DNA from: Hofstenia miamia
Taxonomy: Eukaryota > Xenacoelomorpha > Acoela > Hofsteniidae
Reading direction: 5' to 3'
Length of the DNA: 64,000 nucleotides
NCBI GenBank assembly: GCA_900660155.1
Contig: CABFPE010000170.1
Location: 744,060-808,059 of the forward strand
Shown here: in pieces, positions 11,423 to 24,363 of the stretch
How the letters are laid out: each line of letters begins with the position of its first letter
Numbering within the stretch: position 1 is the stretch's first letter
Translations under genes and position numbers: made by a program
The notes under the pieces: model-generated
What the model was told of the DNA's origin: nothing
Database searches by the model: none
Seen by the model: only the letters and a program-made list of their open reading frames with translations

Positions 11423-11932
11423 CTGTTTGAAGCGGCCCTTACCAGATGATAAAAATGGCATGAGGCGATATAAAATCCTTTCGAATATTTTCCGGTGAAG
11501 GAAAGGGGGTTACAATTTTTTGATCTGTCGAGTACCACCAAAGCTGTTCCGTGCAATTTCGCAAAATCTTAACGAAACCTCTAACTGTTTTTCATTATTT
11601 CATTGTCAGGTGTTATATTTTTGATTTTCGCCACACAAATATCGAACATCAAAAACTGAAGATAGTTTATCATAGAGTATATGTTTCTTTGCGTTAATTT
11701 AAGAGATTCTGGTCAATGCTTGCACAATCTCCAATGTATTTTGACGGGTTTTTTATTTAAACATTTGAAACACAATATTTCTAAAGTTTAGTTAACAAAA
11801 ACGAATCTAGTTCAATTTAAATTCTAGCAAATCAATTATTAAAAATTTAATTAATACAACATTCGACATTTTAAATGTATAACAAAAAACACCTTTTTAT
11901 TCATATATTGGTAATAAGAAATTACAATACTA
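11423..11932 (+). repeat. Direct repeat copy 1, bounded by N bases
   Basis: This copy starts CTGTTTGAAGCGGCCCTTAC and matches 12872-13363 at about 99 percent by eye, apart from one ~19-bp indel. Single N bases sit exactly at both edges (11422 and 11933), so this copy may be gap-filled sequence. It has no coding content. A dispersed repeat, a terminal repeat pair around a 0.94-kb interior, and an assembly product are all possible. Confidence 0.85.
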
Positions 11933-12871
11933 NTATTCTGTGCAAAATTATATATTTGCCATATGTTTCGTATCATTTTATTAATATAGTCTGTAATAAT
12001 TATGTAATTCAATTTACTAATTTTTTTTAAAATCATCTTTTGTCATTTCTTGCCGCCGTAAGCTCATTAGTATTGTTTTCAAACGAAAAAAAAGAAGTTA
12101 TGTAAATGTATGCCAATTTTTCTTTTAACATCTTCATCCCTCATAGTAAGTAACGTTTTGGAATAGCAAGAACGGGTAATACAGGAATGCCGACCCACAG
12201 AATTGTGTGTAATTTTAAGTAGGCTGAAAAATTTCAATTTTACTATTTTTATTTGAATCAAATAATTATTTTATTTTACTTAAGTGATACAGCATAGAAC
12301 AATGTAATAAAATATGTGATTTTAGCATTTATAATATCTGAGCAATAAATAAATATAATATTCAAAATTTGAAAGCTAATTAATAAAATTTTAAACAGTA
12401 ACAAATTTCACCCAAAAATATTAATTTAAAAAGTTAACAACATGTATGCTACTTCATGTAGTTTTGTTTTAAATTGCTGGCAACTTTGCTAGCTTTGAAT
12501 TTAGAATTTTCAGCTTTTACAGTTCTTTTTAAAGCAGAATGCTAATCTTTCCTTGAAAGTATTATTAAGATCTAGCTCTAAAAAAATTTTCAGCAATGGA
12601 TTAAAAGAGTCTTGATAGTCTGAAGGAAAACTATTCACTGTATTTTTAAGAAACGGAACATATTTTCCAAAATAGGAGGGATACTTCAGTTTTCCCTTTG
12701 AAATTTGAGTACAACTTTCAGCCTCAACTCATTAATCAAATGATACCTTGTACATGACGCATTTAATCGATCGGAAGTTAGTTCATAGAGAACACATAAT
12801 TTACTTGTTGTTCAGTTATTGAATATTTTATGATGCCAACTGATCCATTTATAGTTTGATGGATGCTTTAG

Positions 12872-13363
12872 CTGTTTGAAGCGGCCCTTACCAGATGATA
12901 AAAATGGCATGGGGCGATATAAAATCCTTTCGAATATTTTCCTGTGAAGGAAAGGGGGTTACAATTTTTTGATCTGTCGAGTACCACCAAAGCTGTTCCG
13001 TGCAATTTCGCAAAATCTTAACGAAACCTCTAACTGTTTTTCATTATTTCATTGTCAGGTGTTATATTTTTGATTTTCGCCACACAAATATCGAACATCA
13101 AAAACTGAAGATAGTTTATCATAGAGTATATGTTTCTTTGCGTTAATTTAAGAGATTCTGATCAGTGCTTGCACAATCTCCAATGTATTTTGACGGGTTT
13201 TTTATTTAAACATTTGAAACACAATATTTCTAAAGTTTAGTTAACAAAAACGAATCTAGTTCAATTTAAATTCTAGCAAATCAATTATTAAAAATTTAAT
13301 TAATACAACATTCGACATATTAAATGTATAACATATATTGGTAATAAGAAATTACAATACTAG
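12872..13363 (+). repeat. Direct repeat copy 2
   Basis: This is the partner of the repeat at 11423-11932, offset by 1449 bp. Its last ~27 bp (CATATATTGGTAATAAGAAA and on) occur a third time near 13698-13724, so a piece of the unit is repeated further along. Confidence 0.85.
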
Positions 13364-16300
13364 TTTTGTACTTGACAATAAAAAAAGATATACAAGAAAT
13401 TCTCTTGCCAATCGTAAGTTTAAACATTTCTCGAAACAACATACACATTTTACTTAATAGTTAATAATACCTACGCAAAATCAGCTTCATCACAAACAAT
13501 ATACAGAGCATGCCAAATTCTAAAACAATTATAAATAAAAGTACTTTTTAAAAATTCAGAGAAACTTAAACTAACACATCATAAAGATGGAAATATCTTA
13601 ATTCATGCAACATTTTTATACAGGCCAATCAAACCTTCCTTTTTAGTCATTTACCTCGTAGGCCGGTGTAGACGACATACCGACTATAAAACTTGTTCAT
13701 ATATTGGTAATAAGAAATTACAGTATAAGCAAAAAGATTTCTTAAGTTTTTCTCAGACTTGTAAGGTGAAATGTTGCTAAATTTTTGCAAACAAGTTGTT
13801 TCGAATTTAATATATTAATTCGTTAGATAGAAAAATATTTTTACTAAAATGTATTTTCACGTTGCACAGTACAAAGATAATTTGCAAAAATATATAAAAT
13901 AGATGTCAAAGAGTAAGCATGGGAAATATTAGAAATTTTCAAATGCATCATTAGACAATAATAGGCTATGACCATAACGTTAATATATTGAATACTTTAA
14001 TAGATTTTGGAAATTTGCCGCCTATATAGTACATGTATGTATGTAAACTAGTTCGCAATGAGTAAAAATATTAAATCTGTTGACAATGTAAGCAAAAAAT
14101 AACATCAAGAAATTTTATTAGGTGTGAACTAATATTGCAAAAATTACTTTAATGTGGAATTGTTAACTCAATTAGTATTCATCCAAACTTGCATTATCTT
14201 AGAACATCAATATATCTTAAGAACATAAAATTCTTATACCTAAAACATCGCAAAGCTTTTAGCCATTTATTGAGAATGAACAAGAGCAATGACTGGGAAA
14301 TCCAAATATAGGCGGTTTTTGTAATGAATCATAGTTTGTATTTGTATTAAATTTATACTTACTCAGAAATAGAAATTAAGCATTGTTGAATAAAAGTACC
14401 AAATCGGAAAGCGCAGTTTGCCTGGTTACGAATTTACACGTAGAAATTGAAGGCACATAAGAAGAATCAATCCTACGCGATTAATTCTTTTCAGCCTATT
14501 GAAAATACTTCACAAATGCTTGGTTGGTAGTAGTTTTTTAAATTTTTTCAATGAAAAATCCGATTTTTTTAAAAAACTTAAAAACTTACAATAGCTAAAG
14601 TACAGATGATGAGTCGGTCTAATGACTATAGGAGCTCAGTTACCGGTACTCTCAAATATTTTGCTTTCTGGAGAAAAAACATTTTCAGAAGTTTTTCTGT
14701 TTTGATTTTCGTTTATTTCTCGAATAGCGCCTTGTGATTTCATTCGCTTTATTTGAAATTCGAATCCGAATATGCAGGCAATGCATATGCAAATCGGAAT
14801 CTAAAATTGAATCCAAAATATAAATTGGATTACTTAATAACTTCCATGTTAGGAACATCTGTTTTTAATAGCTACGGTTAAAAACAATTTTGAAACATGA
14901 CACTCCTTAGTTGTTATGTGATTTACGTATTTCACACAAAAATTTAGTTCTCGAAAGTATTACTATTTAAAAATTTCAGCATGAGCTTCTATAACACTAT
15001 CTGGACTGGAACAAATGAATAAATAACAGCAACATGTGGCCGATTTCACTCAATCACTTATTAATTCCGCTCTTCAATTCACTAATAGAATGTTGCGGCT
15101 AAATGATAATTTGCTCCAGTTCAGTTAGTATTACAGAAGTTCATGATTATCAGTAGCTTTCTAATGTCAGTCTAGATCAGTGTGATGCATTGTTCAAGTA
15201 ACTGTATATGCAAATATGCTCTTAGCAATCAATATTTTGAGTTGCAATAGAACGGATCACCGTGTCATTTATTTCTTAATTTTTTCTTAATTTTACTTGA
15301 GATCAACAAAATATTTTGGTGAATTAAACTAAAATTATACATAATAAGATCATGCAGATATACTTCGACTTACAAAGTCATCGTCAGTTTTCTACAAACT
15401 ATTCCCTTTAAATTTACTAGATTTTACAATAATTATAATTTTCTAAATATGCTAGTTTACAAGTTCATATAATGAAATACGTTTTTCAGTTTTTCACACC
15501 GAGTTAAGAATCTTGAAAAAATCATTTAAATTTCAGAATAAAATTATATAAGCTAAATACTTTATTTATGATTAAAGATGGATTTCTTTATACAATTATA
15601 TTTTTCAAAATCTATGATTTTGTCACCCCATTACCGACTGGAAATAATCACGAGTCGTCCATGGTCATCCATAGCATATGCTTCTTTTTTATGATATTCA
15701 ACTGGATTCTGCAAGAAGATATTTTTATTGGTCCAAGTTCCACTTAGTCCCATTGGATTGTTTCCAATCTCCTGCTTTCATACCTTTCCTATAAAGTTTT
15801 CCGATCCCACAATCGTATTTGTCCCAGGGCATATGCTGTATTTTGACCAAAATTATTATTATAATTCAGAAATGCGTGGTTTTTGTTTTATTATCTATGG
15901 TCCCAGTCTCATATTATTCTATTCCCACTGAAATTCGTAGTTCCAAGTCCAATTCCATGTAAATGAGTGGTCACGTACAACCCTCATTCACATCTTGATA
16001 TGACCGGGAATTTTAAAACGGATTTCTAATGCAGAGGAAACAACCTGCAAAGCCGGTTTGTGCCGAACCTGCAATTACCGCCATACACCAGTTTTGAAGC
16101 TCCAAACTGCTGTTTTTGACTGTAAGTGCGCAAACCGTTTGATCCACATTATTTCCAAGTCTATTGGGAAATCTGGGAATCCTGGGATTTTGAAAATTAT
16201 GACAAATCTTAGTGTGTTTTCCTGTTATGGCGAAAATTTGTGATAGAAATTATTCATGTGTTTCAAGTACGAGAAATATATGATTTTTAAAGGAAAATCC

Positions 16301-19300
16301 GAATATTGCAAAAACTTTGAAATTCTTCCATACCTGGTGTTCAGAAATAAAAAGGTCTAATCCTTATGACAACAAAAACTAGCCTCAAATAACAAATATT
16401 TTGTTGTCCGTAAATAGATCACCATACGCAAACTCAGAAATAGTCTAACCCGGATAAAAATGAAAGAGAAGAGAGTCCTTTATCCTGTGGCGCTTTCAGA
16501 TTTTTTTAAATATCTTTACTAGATTATAGATTTTAAGCAATTAAAAAAATTCAATTGCCATCAAAAGTTTTAGGAAAATTTGAAAACATAAATAATTGTA
16601 AATTAGAACTGTTATGTAATTGGGAGTTTATAGTCTGCTTTAAAAATTCTCGTATAACAGAACTGAAAAGCCTATTTTTGGAAAATTTTCCCTTTACTCT
16701 ACAATTAATCCAACACGATGGATAAATGTCGGCAAGCATTTAATTTCCTTCAATTATTCTTGAAAATTGCTTATAAAAAATCTTCAATCTAATAACATAG
16801 TAAAAGCAGCTGATAAGTAATGTCTATGAATATTTATGAGAGCCTTAAAAGTTAATTTGCCTTACCAAATCTTGTTTGTAAACATTGATTGCGGACTACC
16901 TTAATATTACCTACTGATTCGTTACGCGCTGTCAATTCTGCAACGTACGTTAATTATTAACAATCACGCTGCTCTTATTATGCAAAGTGAAGAATCAGTT
17001 TTATACATTATATTTGAAGAGAAGGATGACTAAAACTCTGTACTCAACTTTGTTTTAGGGCTCGGTGCTATATAGAAAAATCGAAACCGCGGTTTTCACT
17101 CAACACCGAAATCGAACCGAAAGAAACGCATCAAAACCCAGTTTTCGGGTTTTAGCAGAAGCAGTTGCTTAGAATGTTATTTCCAACAAACGATGCAGCA
17201 TTCTTCAAGCAAACAACAAAATGCTTGCCAAGCTGAAGTGTGATTGTGTTTTACTTGACACAACTTAATTTAGTCTTGTGAAATATACTTTAGAAAGGTA
17301 CGTTTCTCTTGCATAATGGTTTCTAATACCAATGGCAGTTAACTAAAAAACGAAAGCGCGTTTTTGGGATGGAAAAATCCGAATATGAAACCAAGCTCAT
17401 TTTTGGAAACCGCCGAGAACTATTTGTCATAGCATGCCTAAATGATCTATTTTGTAGCCCAAGAATAAACCATAGCTAATATATTTTCAACGATTTACTC
17501 GGCAATCGTAAAATATATATCACAGTAGTATCAGCAGGGCCATTCAGAGAAATTTTAAGTCCGTAACAGATACATCCTTTGATATCTCTATATGAACGTC
17601 GCACTAATAAATAAGTAACCTTCTGCTGCTCAAAAAACGAAGAAATCTCATTTGCAAGAAACCCAACATCACTGCTGTTAACAGCTGCATGCTGTTAAAG
17701 CAAACAAGTGCTGTTTAAAACAGTAAGTAAAATTTAAGCATGTTGGCGGAATATTTGTGTTGTTTATACAGTCTCACAATGTCTTTCGAATCCCCCAACC
17801 CCAATTACATCAAAGATGCACAAAAATTTAGACCAGTGTTGAAATCATTGATGATAAAGATAAGTGCAACCCCCAAGTACGTAAGCAAATTCCACTAATA
17901 AAGGGGTGTTTTAATGTTATATAAATGGAGACTAATGGATATTCATTCATTTCACAATTGTTTTGTGCATTTATAACTTCTCATTCGTTCTTTATCAATT
18001 TTTAGAATGGATAATCAACTTTTCATTTGGTACGATTTCAAAACATTTACAAAGCTCCGGATATTATAACTTTAGATGATTTCTATAGTGATTCAGGCAG
18101 GCGAGTTTTTGCCATTAATTCTATTGAAGATTAGGTTTTATTACTGGTTTTATTCATGGCTATAGTGTATATTTCTCCAGTTATTATGTATTTTGTGTTA
18201 TATGTTTCAAAGATATTTTTTCAATTTTAACATTTGTCCTGAATTTACTGTTTTGTAGTTGTTTTTAACAGTCTTTCACAGTAAATTGCTTTTTAACCCT
18301 GTTTAAAAACAATGTTATTGTCTCCTCCCCCCTATATCGGGCCTAAGCATCAGTGCCATTACCAAGTTCTCTGAAAGTTAATCGAGGTCCATTTTGAAGA
18401 AAAATGGTTGTCAGCGTTTATTGCGTAAAGGAATTTTCCGGAAACAGTGTTGTTCATTAATATTCTTATGGTGAACATTTTTGCAGATTTTTTAACTCCA
18501 GAGTCTTTATTGAATTTAAATAATCTTTTCCTTAAAATAAACTAGTGACATGCTGAATACATCACCAAGAACCCCCATTACATCGTGCATAAACAATCAT
18601 GATGATGGCCGCAGGCGATCTGGACAATTCTTAGAACTTTCAATAAGCGGGAATCGCGAGAATTAATTAATTTACTTTGCCATGAAAATCAATTACGAAG
18701 TGTAATTAACGGCAATTAATTTTTTTGCAATTAATAATTGAAGCACCTGCTGAGTAGAAATTCAAAATAGCATTCGATGGTGTCCGATTTTCAGTAGATG
18801 GCTAGCTATAGCATTATTGAAATATCACGAAAATACCTGTATTTAAGAAGAACAAGAAAACAACGTAAGTAGGATTTACGACTTAAATACTTAATGTTTA
18901 TATAGTGGCACCACTTACATATTTTGTTAGAATTTGGTGCAGCGTGCCAATTGCATAACTTTAGATGCATCTACATGTAGAATGGTGAATGAAATACATA
19001 ATTTGACATTTTTGTGCATTAATAATTGAAGAATGAATTTATCCTTGAGAATACACTAAATGAATATGTGAAAGGGCATGCCCATTTAGGCTGGCCGGAA
19101 CCAAGCAATAAATTAATAATTTAGTAGGCTATGGTTTTATCCAGGTTTGCCGTTGTGTGTTGTGTAGAATTTTAGTTCTGTTGTCTACACAACACAACAT
19201 GTTGTGTGGGCGATAAAAATTCAACGCGATGAAATTTACAATGTTGGATTTGATACACGATTATGTTTATTATATTATGTTTTTTATCTTCATATTTATT

Positions 19301-19363
19301 AACAAGCTAGATACTACGCTATTTATGCCATGTAAATAATAATGGGATATTGGTATTGACAAA
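13364..19363. other. Long gene-free stretch
   Basis: No gene, RNA gene or complete transposon was recognised. All open frames are short and without domains. A CCGAAATCGAACCGAAAG-rich patch near 17041-17160 resembles one end of a hAT-type MITE, but no partner end was found. Confidence 0.4.
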
Positions 19364-19601
19364 CAGGGGCGTACCCAGGATTTTCTGACGGGGGGCATCA
19401 TTGTTATTCCCTAATGCGAAGCGAAGCCCCGCTAAAATTTTTGAAAATATTGAGAAAACAGACCCTAAAAATGCATTCACGATGCTAGATTTTAAATTTT
19501 TCAATTTTTTACAAAAAATTCTTTGATTTATCCAGTCAAAATTAAATTTGGAAACCTAACGGGGGGGACATTCCACCATGTCCCCCCTGGGTACGCCACT
19601 G
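19364..19601. mobile_element. hAT-type MITE (family A)
   Basis: The 238-bp element has inverted ends CAGGGGCGTACCCAGG / CCTGGGTACGCCACTG and a perfect 8-bp target duplication, TTGACAAA, at 19356-19363 and 19602-19609. The 8-bp duplication and CAGGG-type ends are typical of hAT elements. A relative lies at 53192-53397 in the opposite orientation. Confidence 0.92.
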
Positions 19602-22514
19602 TTGACAAATGACAACCCACATATAGTTTTTTGCCAAATGCTATGAGTAAACTCTTGTTTAAGTTGTGTTATAGATGTGAAAGTTAAGCATAGTGGAAAT
19701 ATAGTACAGAGAGATGAATTTTTTGCTGGTATAGCTTGATTTGTCCATAACCTGTAATATAATTTTACTAGCATAAAATTGTATTTTCTACCCACACATA
19801 TTCATATTGGAAACATGCCCTCGCTAACTACACTGTGGAGCTCTAACTCATGCTCTCAACCTATCCTATATATTCATGATTTTTATTAAACTCGTACATG
19901 ATTGGTAAGAAATTGTTTAAGAAAACTTCTATTTTTTGAAATTGGTTTTAAAAAGCAAGCAGAAAAAATCTTCTAAAGCATTGTAAACAATTTCTACATT
20001 TTTAAATTTTTATCAACAATGAAGTAATTTCTATTTATGGCGCCTTAAATTTTATCTATTTGCTCTTCTGTGTTATTCTTCACATTTTGGCTTCTAAGTT
20101 CTTATTTGCTAATCGCTGCTGTAACTTACGACTATTCTATACCTTTTTACCCTCAAATTTTCTTAGGTCATGATCTATATCAAGTCAAAATTCATCTAAT
20201 TCAAATTCAAATTATATATATATATAAGCATAGCATTTCTTTTAACAGCACCAATTTTACAGCTTTTTGACATTCACCTAATACTACCCCAGATGTTCAG
20301 TTGACTCTTGTATTTTGAAAATTATTTAAACTTTGATTAAATAAAGGGATATACTTGTCTAAGAATGTATTCTAAAATGAGCGACCCACTGCCTTTTAGA
20401 TATTTGGCATAGATATTCACAAATATTATAACAAAATTGAAACTTCTCACTGTCAGATACAAAACTAAATGATAGAGAGGTTTTCAAATGGTAATTGAAC
20501 ATAGCATATTTCACCCCAGATAGTATCTACTGATGCTCCAAAACATTGGGGCATTTTGATGAAAAAAACGACTTGCAAAATTTGTTGTAGAAGGATTTTG
20601 AAAGGATGCGAAAATGTATAAGGCTTTAGAAAGTGCATTCATGTATTTCATTTAGAAAGGGGTTAATGAAGCAAAGCTAGCCTGGAACTCCTGCTTTGAA
20701 ACTAAGGATTGGAAAGTGGCCTGGACCGCTACACCTTACAACGGCTAGATCTGGAAAACTTCTGTTCAATAGCTAGATATGGTTAAAATATTGAAGTAAG
20801 GATTAAAAACAGATTTACTGATACGTAATCATTAAATTTTACATTACTCTGTTCATCATCAGTTGCACATTTGGGGAAATACTTTATTAAAGAGGGTACG
20901 ACATTTCTTCAGACATCCCCAAGTCCATAGTAGATTATCGCACTTATTTGTAGAATACATTATGCTGGAGAATTCTAAAAATAATTTTAAAATGTCATTG
21001 CATTCTTTGTAACCATCTTAGAACGACTGGATTGTGTCATCATCATCAGAGCCAACACAAATGAAAAGAAGTAAAACTCACAGTAATAAATCCAAGGAGG
21101 AAATTGGGGCTATGAATTTTCTTTTATTTGCTTTTGTTTTCGTTAGATTTACTTGAATGTGTCAATCTGACAACTGTATGAATTTAAGATATATAATATT
21201 CAGGCTTTCTAGTGTTAAGCATTTTGGCCAATTCTTATATTAGAGAGAGCGTTTTCATATATTGCTGTGAGATCACACTTTGTATGAGTGGCACAGAAGG
21301 AATTACAGTGAAACATCCAAAATATATATAATAAAATTAAGTGACTATACACAAATTTCAAAATGGTCTTATCAATCAAGATTTTAATGGACAAGAATTT
21401 CAAGTGGAGTATAAATCAAATTTTCACTTAGGAAAAATTGTAATGTTCTTCTAATATGCGCATCAAACAGCTAAAAACACTGACTATATTTTTAGTTGCA
21501 ATAGTAAAATGTGCATTCAAGAAATGATGCTCAGTGTGAAAATTCTTTTTTAAAGCTTTCCTATCAAGCGACAATCTTGATTTTATAGATTGATAAAATT
21601 GTGATACAAAACAACATTTGAAATATTTTCAACTTCTTGTGTGATTACAGTAAGCAGTTACCTTCTACACAGAAAATAATAAGAAAACATGGAAATCCAT
21701 AAAAATGTTGGATTTTCAAGAGATCTGCTCCTAAATATCTTCATATTCCACATACAGAGTTCACCACCAATTGATCAAGTTGCATCACAGAAAAAATTTT
21801 GCTGTATTACATCTCCCCATGATTTCCCATTATCAAAAATATAAACACAAAAATTCTTCGACCTTCATCCACTACATGAATTTTCATCTTTATTTTTGAA
21901 TAAATTCAGGTTCAAACATTTGCTTTGTAAATTTTCACAGTCAATTTGCCATTTGCAATATATGTTTAGGAGTTAATTCTTTTTTTAAGAATATTTTTAA
22001 TTTATCTTTTATATTGTTCCTACAAAGGTTTCATATATTGTTTAAAATTTTTTGCTATATTGTAAGAAATATTTTATGTAAATTCACCAAAATGACATGC
22101 GTTAGTGATGATCATCATTCAAATTACAATAAAATAGTTTTTGCCATATGGTAACAAGCTCTGAAATTGTAAATGCTTGCATTATATTCTTGATATTGAA
22201 AAATATTAACTCAAAGCAACACAATTTGTATAGAAGTGCAATGCTTGCAACAGCAATGAAAAATATAGCTCTTGAAATCTGGCGTGAAGTATGTTAGTGC
22301 CTTTTTCATACATTGTAAGACATGCATGCAATCGCGTGAAACTATGAGGAACAAGTAAATTGGCTCGACCCGAAACACAAATAATTTGAAAAAATAATAT
22401 AAAATTAATAGTTTGGAATGCTTGGTTGAATCCAGCTGCAAAACAAACTGATGCTATCAAAGAAAATTAATTAAAAAATAGTTTTTCGAAATTAGTAAAA
22501 TTTGATTTCCCACC
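19602..22514. other. Gene-free stretch
   Basis: AT-rich with no recognised domain. The two overlapping open frames at 22206-22460 (minus) share the same DNA in different phases and resemble nothing known. Confidence 0.4.
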
Positions 22515-23379
22515 CAATAAACAATAAAACGTTTAGAAGACGTCTTATCACACGTCTTAAAATGGTTTAGAAATCTTTTGGAAAACGTTTAGAAATGGCA
22601 TCTATGTCAGGTGTAAAAAACTTTTAGAAATGGTTTAGAAAACGTTTAGGATATGGTTCGAAACGTTTAGAAATTGCTTAAAAATTTTTTAGAAGGCATT
22701 TACAAATCATTCAGTAGAAACATTAAGAATTCGCAATTACATATTTCTAAGCTATTTTAAAACGTATCGAACATCTACTATAAGCTCACAAAACTGCATT
22801 ACACAGTATAGACCACGCTGCCTAAAGCTAATGAGCAGCACAAAAACAATCAATGACAAACTCAATGATGTTAACTTTGACATTTCATTACAACAGTGAC
22901 AATCATAGTGTTATAATTATGAAATAATCGTCATTTTCGAAAAATATCGTAGTTTATTTCGTCACCAATGAGCTATTAATTCTGCCCATTATAAATTTAA
23001 ATGAAATATTTTTATTCTAAATATTTTACAATTATGTTTTTGAAGCATCGTAGAAAACATACTGACAATTAATTTTTTGCTAGTTTTCAAGCAATACCCA
23101 CTTATTGCTGAAGTTTTGAATAAATTATTCTTATAACTTGAATATTCAAATATTTAATATCTAAGGAGATTTCTTGATCTTGCCCATTAGCAATTCTAAC
23201 CAAACTGTAACAAACATTTGGGAATTGTTTAGAAAACTTAAAAATTGCCTAAAAATCGTTTAGAAATGATTCAGAAAACATTCAGTAGTGATTTAGAAAA
23301 AGTTTAGAGATATACCTTACAACGTCTTACAACGTGTTATACCACTATAAGAGGGATATAAAGCGTTTTTTGTTTATTG
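22515..23379. mobile_element. Inverted-repeat element with TTTAGAA arrays
   Basis: The ends are CAATAAACAATAAAACG on the left and, inverted, CAATAAACAAAAAACG on the right. Inside both ends the word TTTAGAA recurs: seven exact copies in the first ~190 bp and three in the last ~170 bp, all in the same orientation, plus near matches, often as CGTTTAGAAATGG. The middle has no coding frame. Arrays of short subterminal repeats are typical of transposase binding sites in non-autonomous DNA transposons. The superfamily is not clear because no target duplication was identified. Confidence 0.65.
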
Positions 23380-24136
23380 AGCACACTTCATTATCCAGGA
23401 GTTCATTCATTTTTGGCTCGTTCCACAGCCCGTATAAATATTTTTCTTCAGCACCATTCAGTGCCTGACCCCCACACGATCCTTCCCGTTTCCCTTCCAC
23501 AACTGACCACATCTAAGAAATTTGTGTAAGATGCAGAGTCGCTTATGATTTATGATAGCAAAGTTCGCTTAGTATTGTCATGGTCGGTCCTGAAAAGGAA
23601 CTAGCAAAGCGGAATGTCAGATGATGATCTGAACAAGTGAAAAATGTTTTTGTGTAACACGTAGGTTTCTTCAAACCATAAACTATTTGCATCATTCCAC
23701 AATATCTGTGGAGTACTAAAAGTACCCTAAGCCATGTCCACATAGTAACAAAGTAAACAGGGTCGAACTGTTGATAAAACAAATTCATTTAATGGTTGTG
23801 AACAAAATTTTTCTATAATGGATTGTAAGCAGTGCAACCTATTCACGCAATTTAAAATTGCATGTTAAACATGAAATTTATGTCGTGCAGAGTCCTTAAA
23901 GTATAAATTTCAATGTAGGATGTTTTGTACGCCAGTTGACGATGTTATGAATGAATCCACGTGACGATGACGAGTTTCTTTAATCTTAATTGATTTAACA
24001 GTTTGCTGTTATTGATAAGAAAATATTTATCCAGATTTATCAGAAACTGTTGTTTCCAACCAGTAGGTAATTGCTTTAATTGTTGTTAATTGTAAATATA
24101 TTATCTTCAGTTTTGAAAAATATGTTTATCAGCCGC

Positions 24137-24358
24137 TACTTATATAGTCAGTAAAGCTCGAACAGAAAGGATCATTTGGGTGATGCGGAAATTACGAAAT
24201 CTGTTTGTCGCAAACGTTTATTTTTACACCTGCTTTTGTTTACTGAAAGGGCAGGCAGTGGAATTTATCTCGTGGTTAAGTCGCCCAATCAGCAGGTTTC
24301 GCGGTGTTTTTGTCAATTTAAACTTAGCGGCAGAAATCTTATGGCAAATAATAAATAA
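24137..24358 (+). promoter_or_regulatory. Possible promoter and uORF of the forkhead gene
   Basis: A TTATATAG TATA-like box lies at 24140-24147. A five-codon upstream frame (ATG GCA AAT AAT AAA TAA) at 24341-24358 ends five bases before the forkhead start codon. Both are seen directly; their use is inferred. Confidence 0.3.
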
Positions 24359-24363
24359 CCGGT

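Noticed and set aside
11423-13363. Direct repeats as the LTRs of a short LTR element
   Set aside because: The repeats begin with TG after a leading C, but no matching target duplication, primer site or coding interior was seen, and the N bases at the edges make an assembly explanation at least as good.
22206-22460. Two overlapping minus-strand frames
   Set aside because: The same DNA is open in two phases with no recognisable domain; most likely chance in AT-rich sequence.
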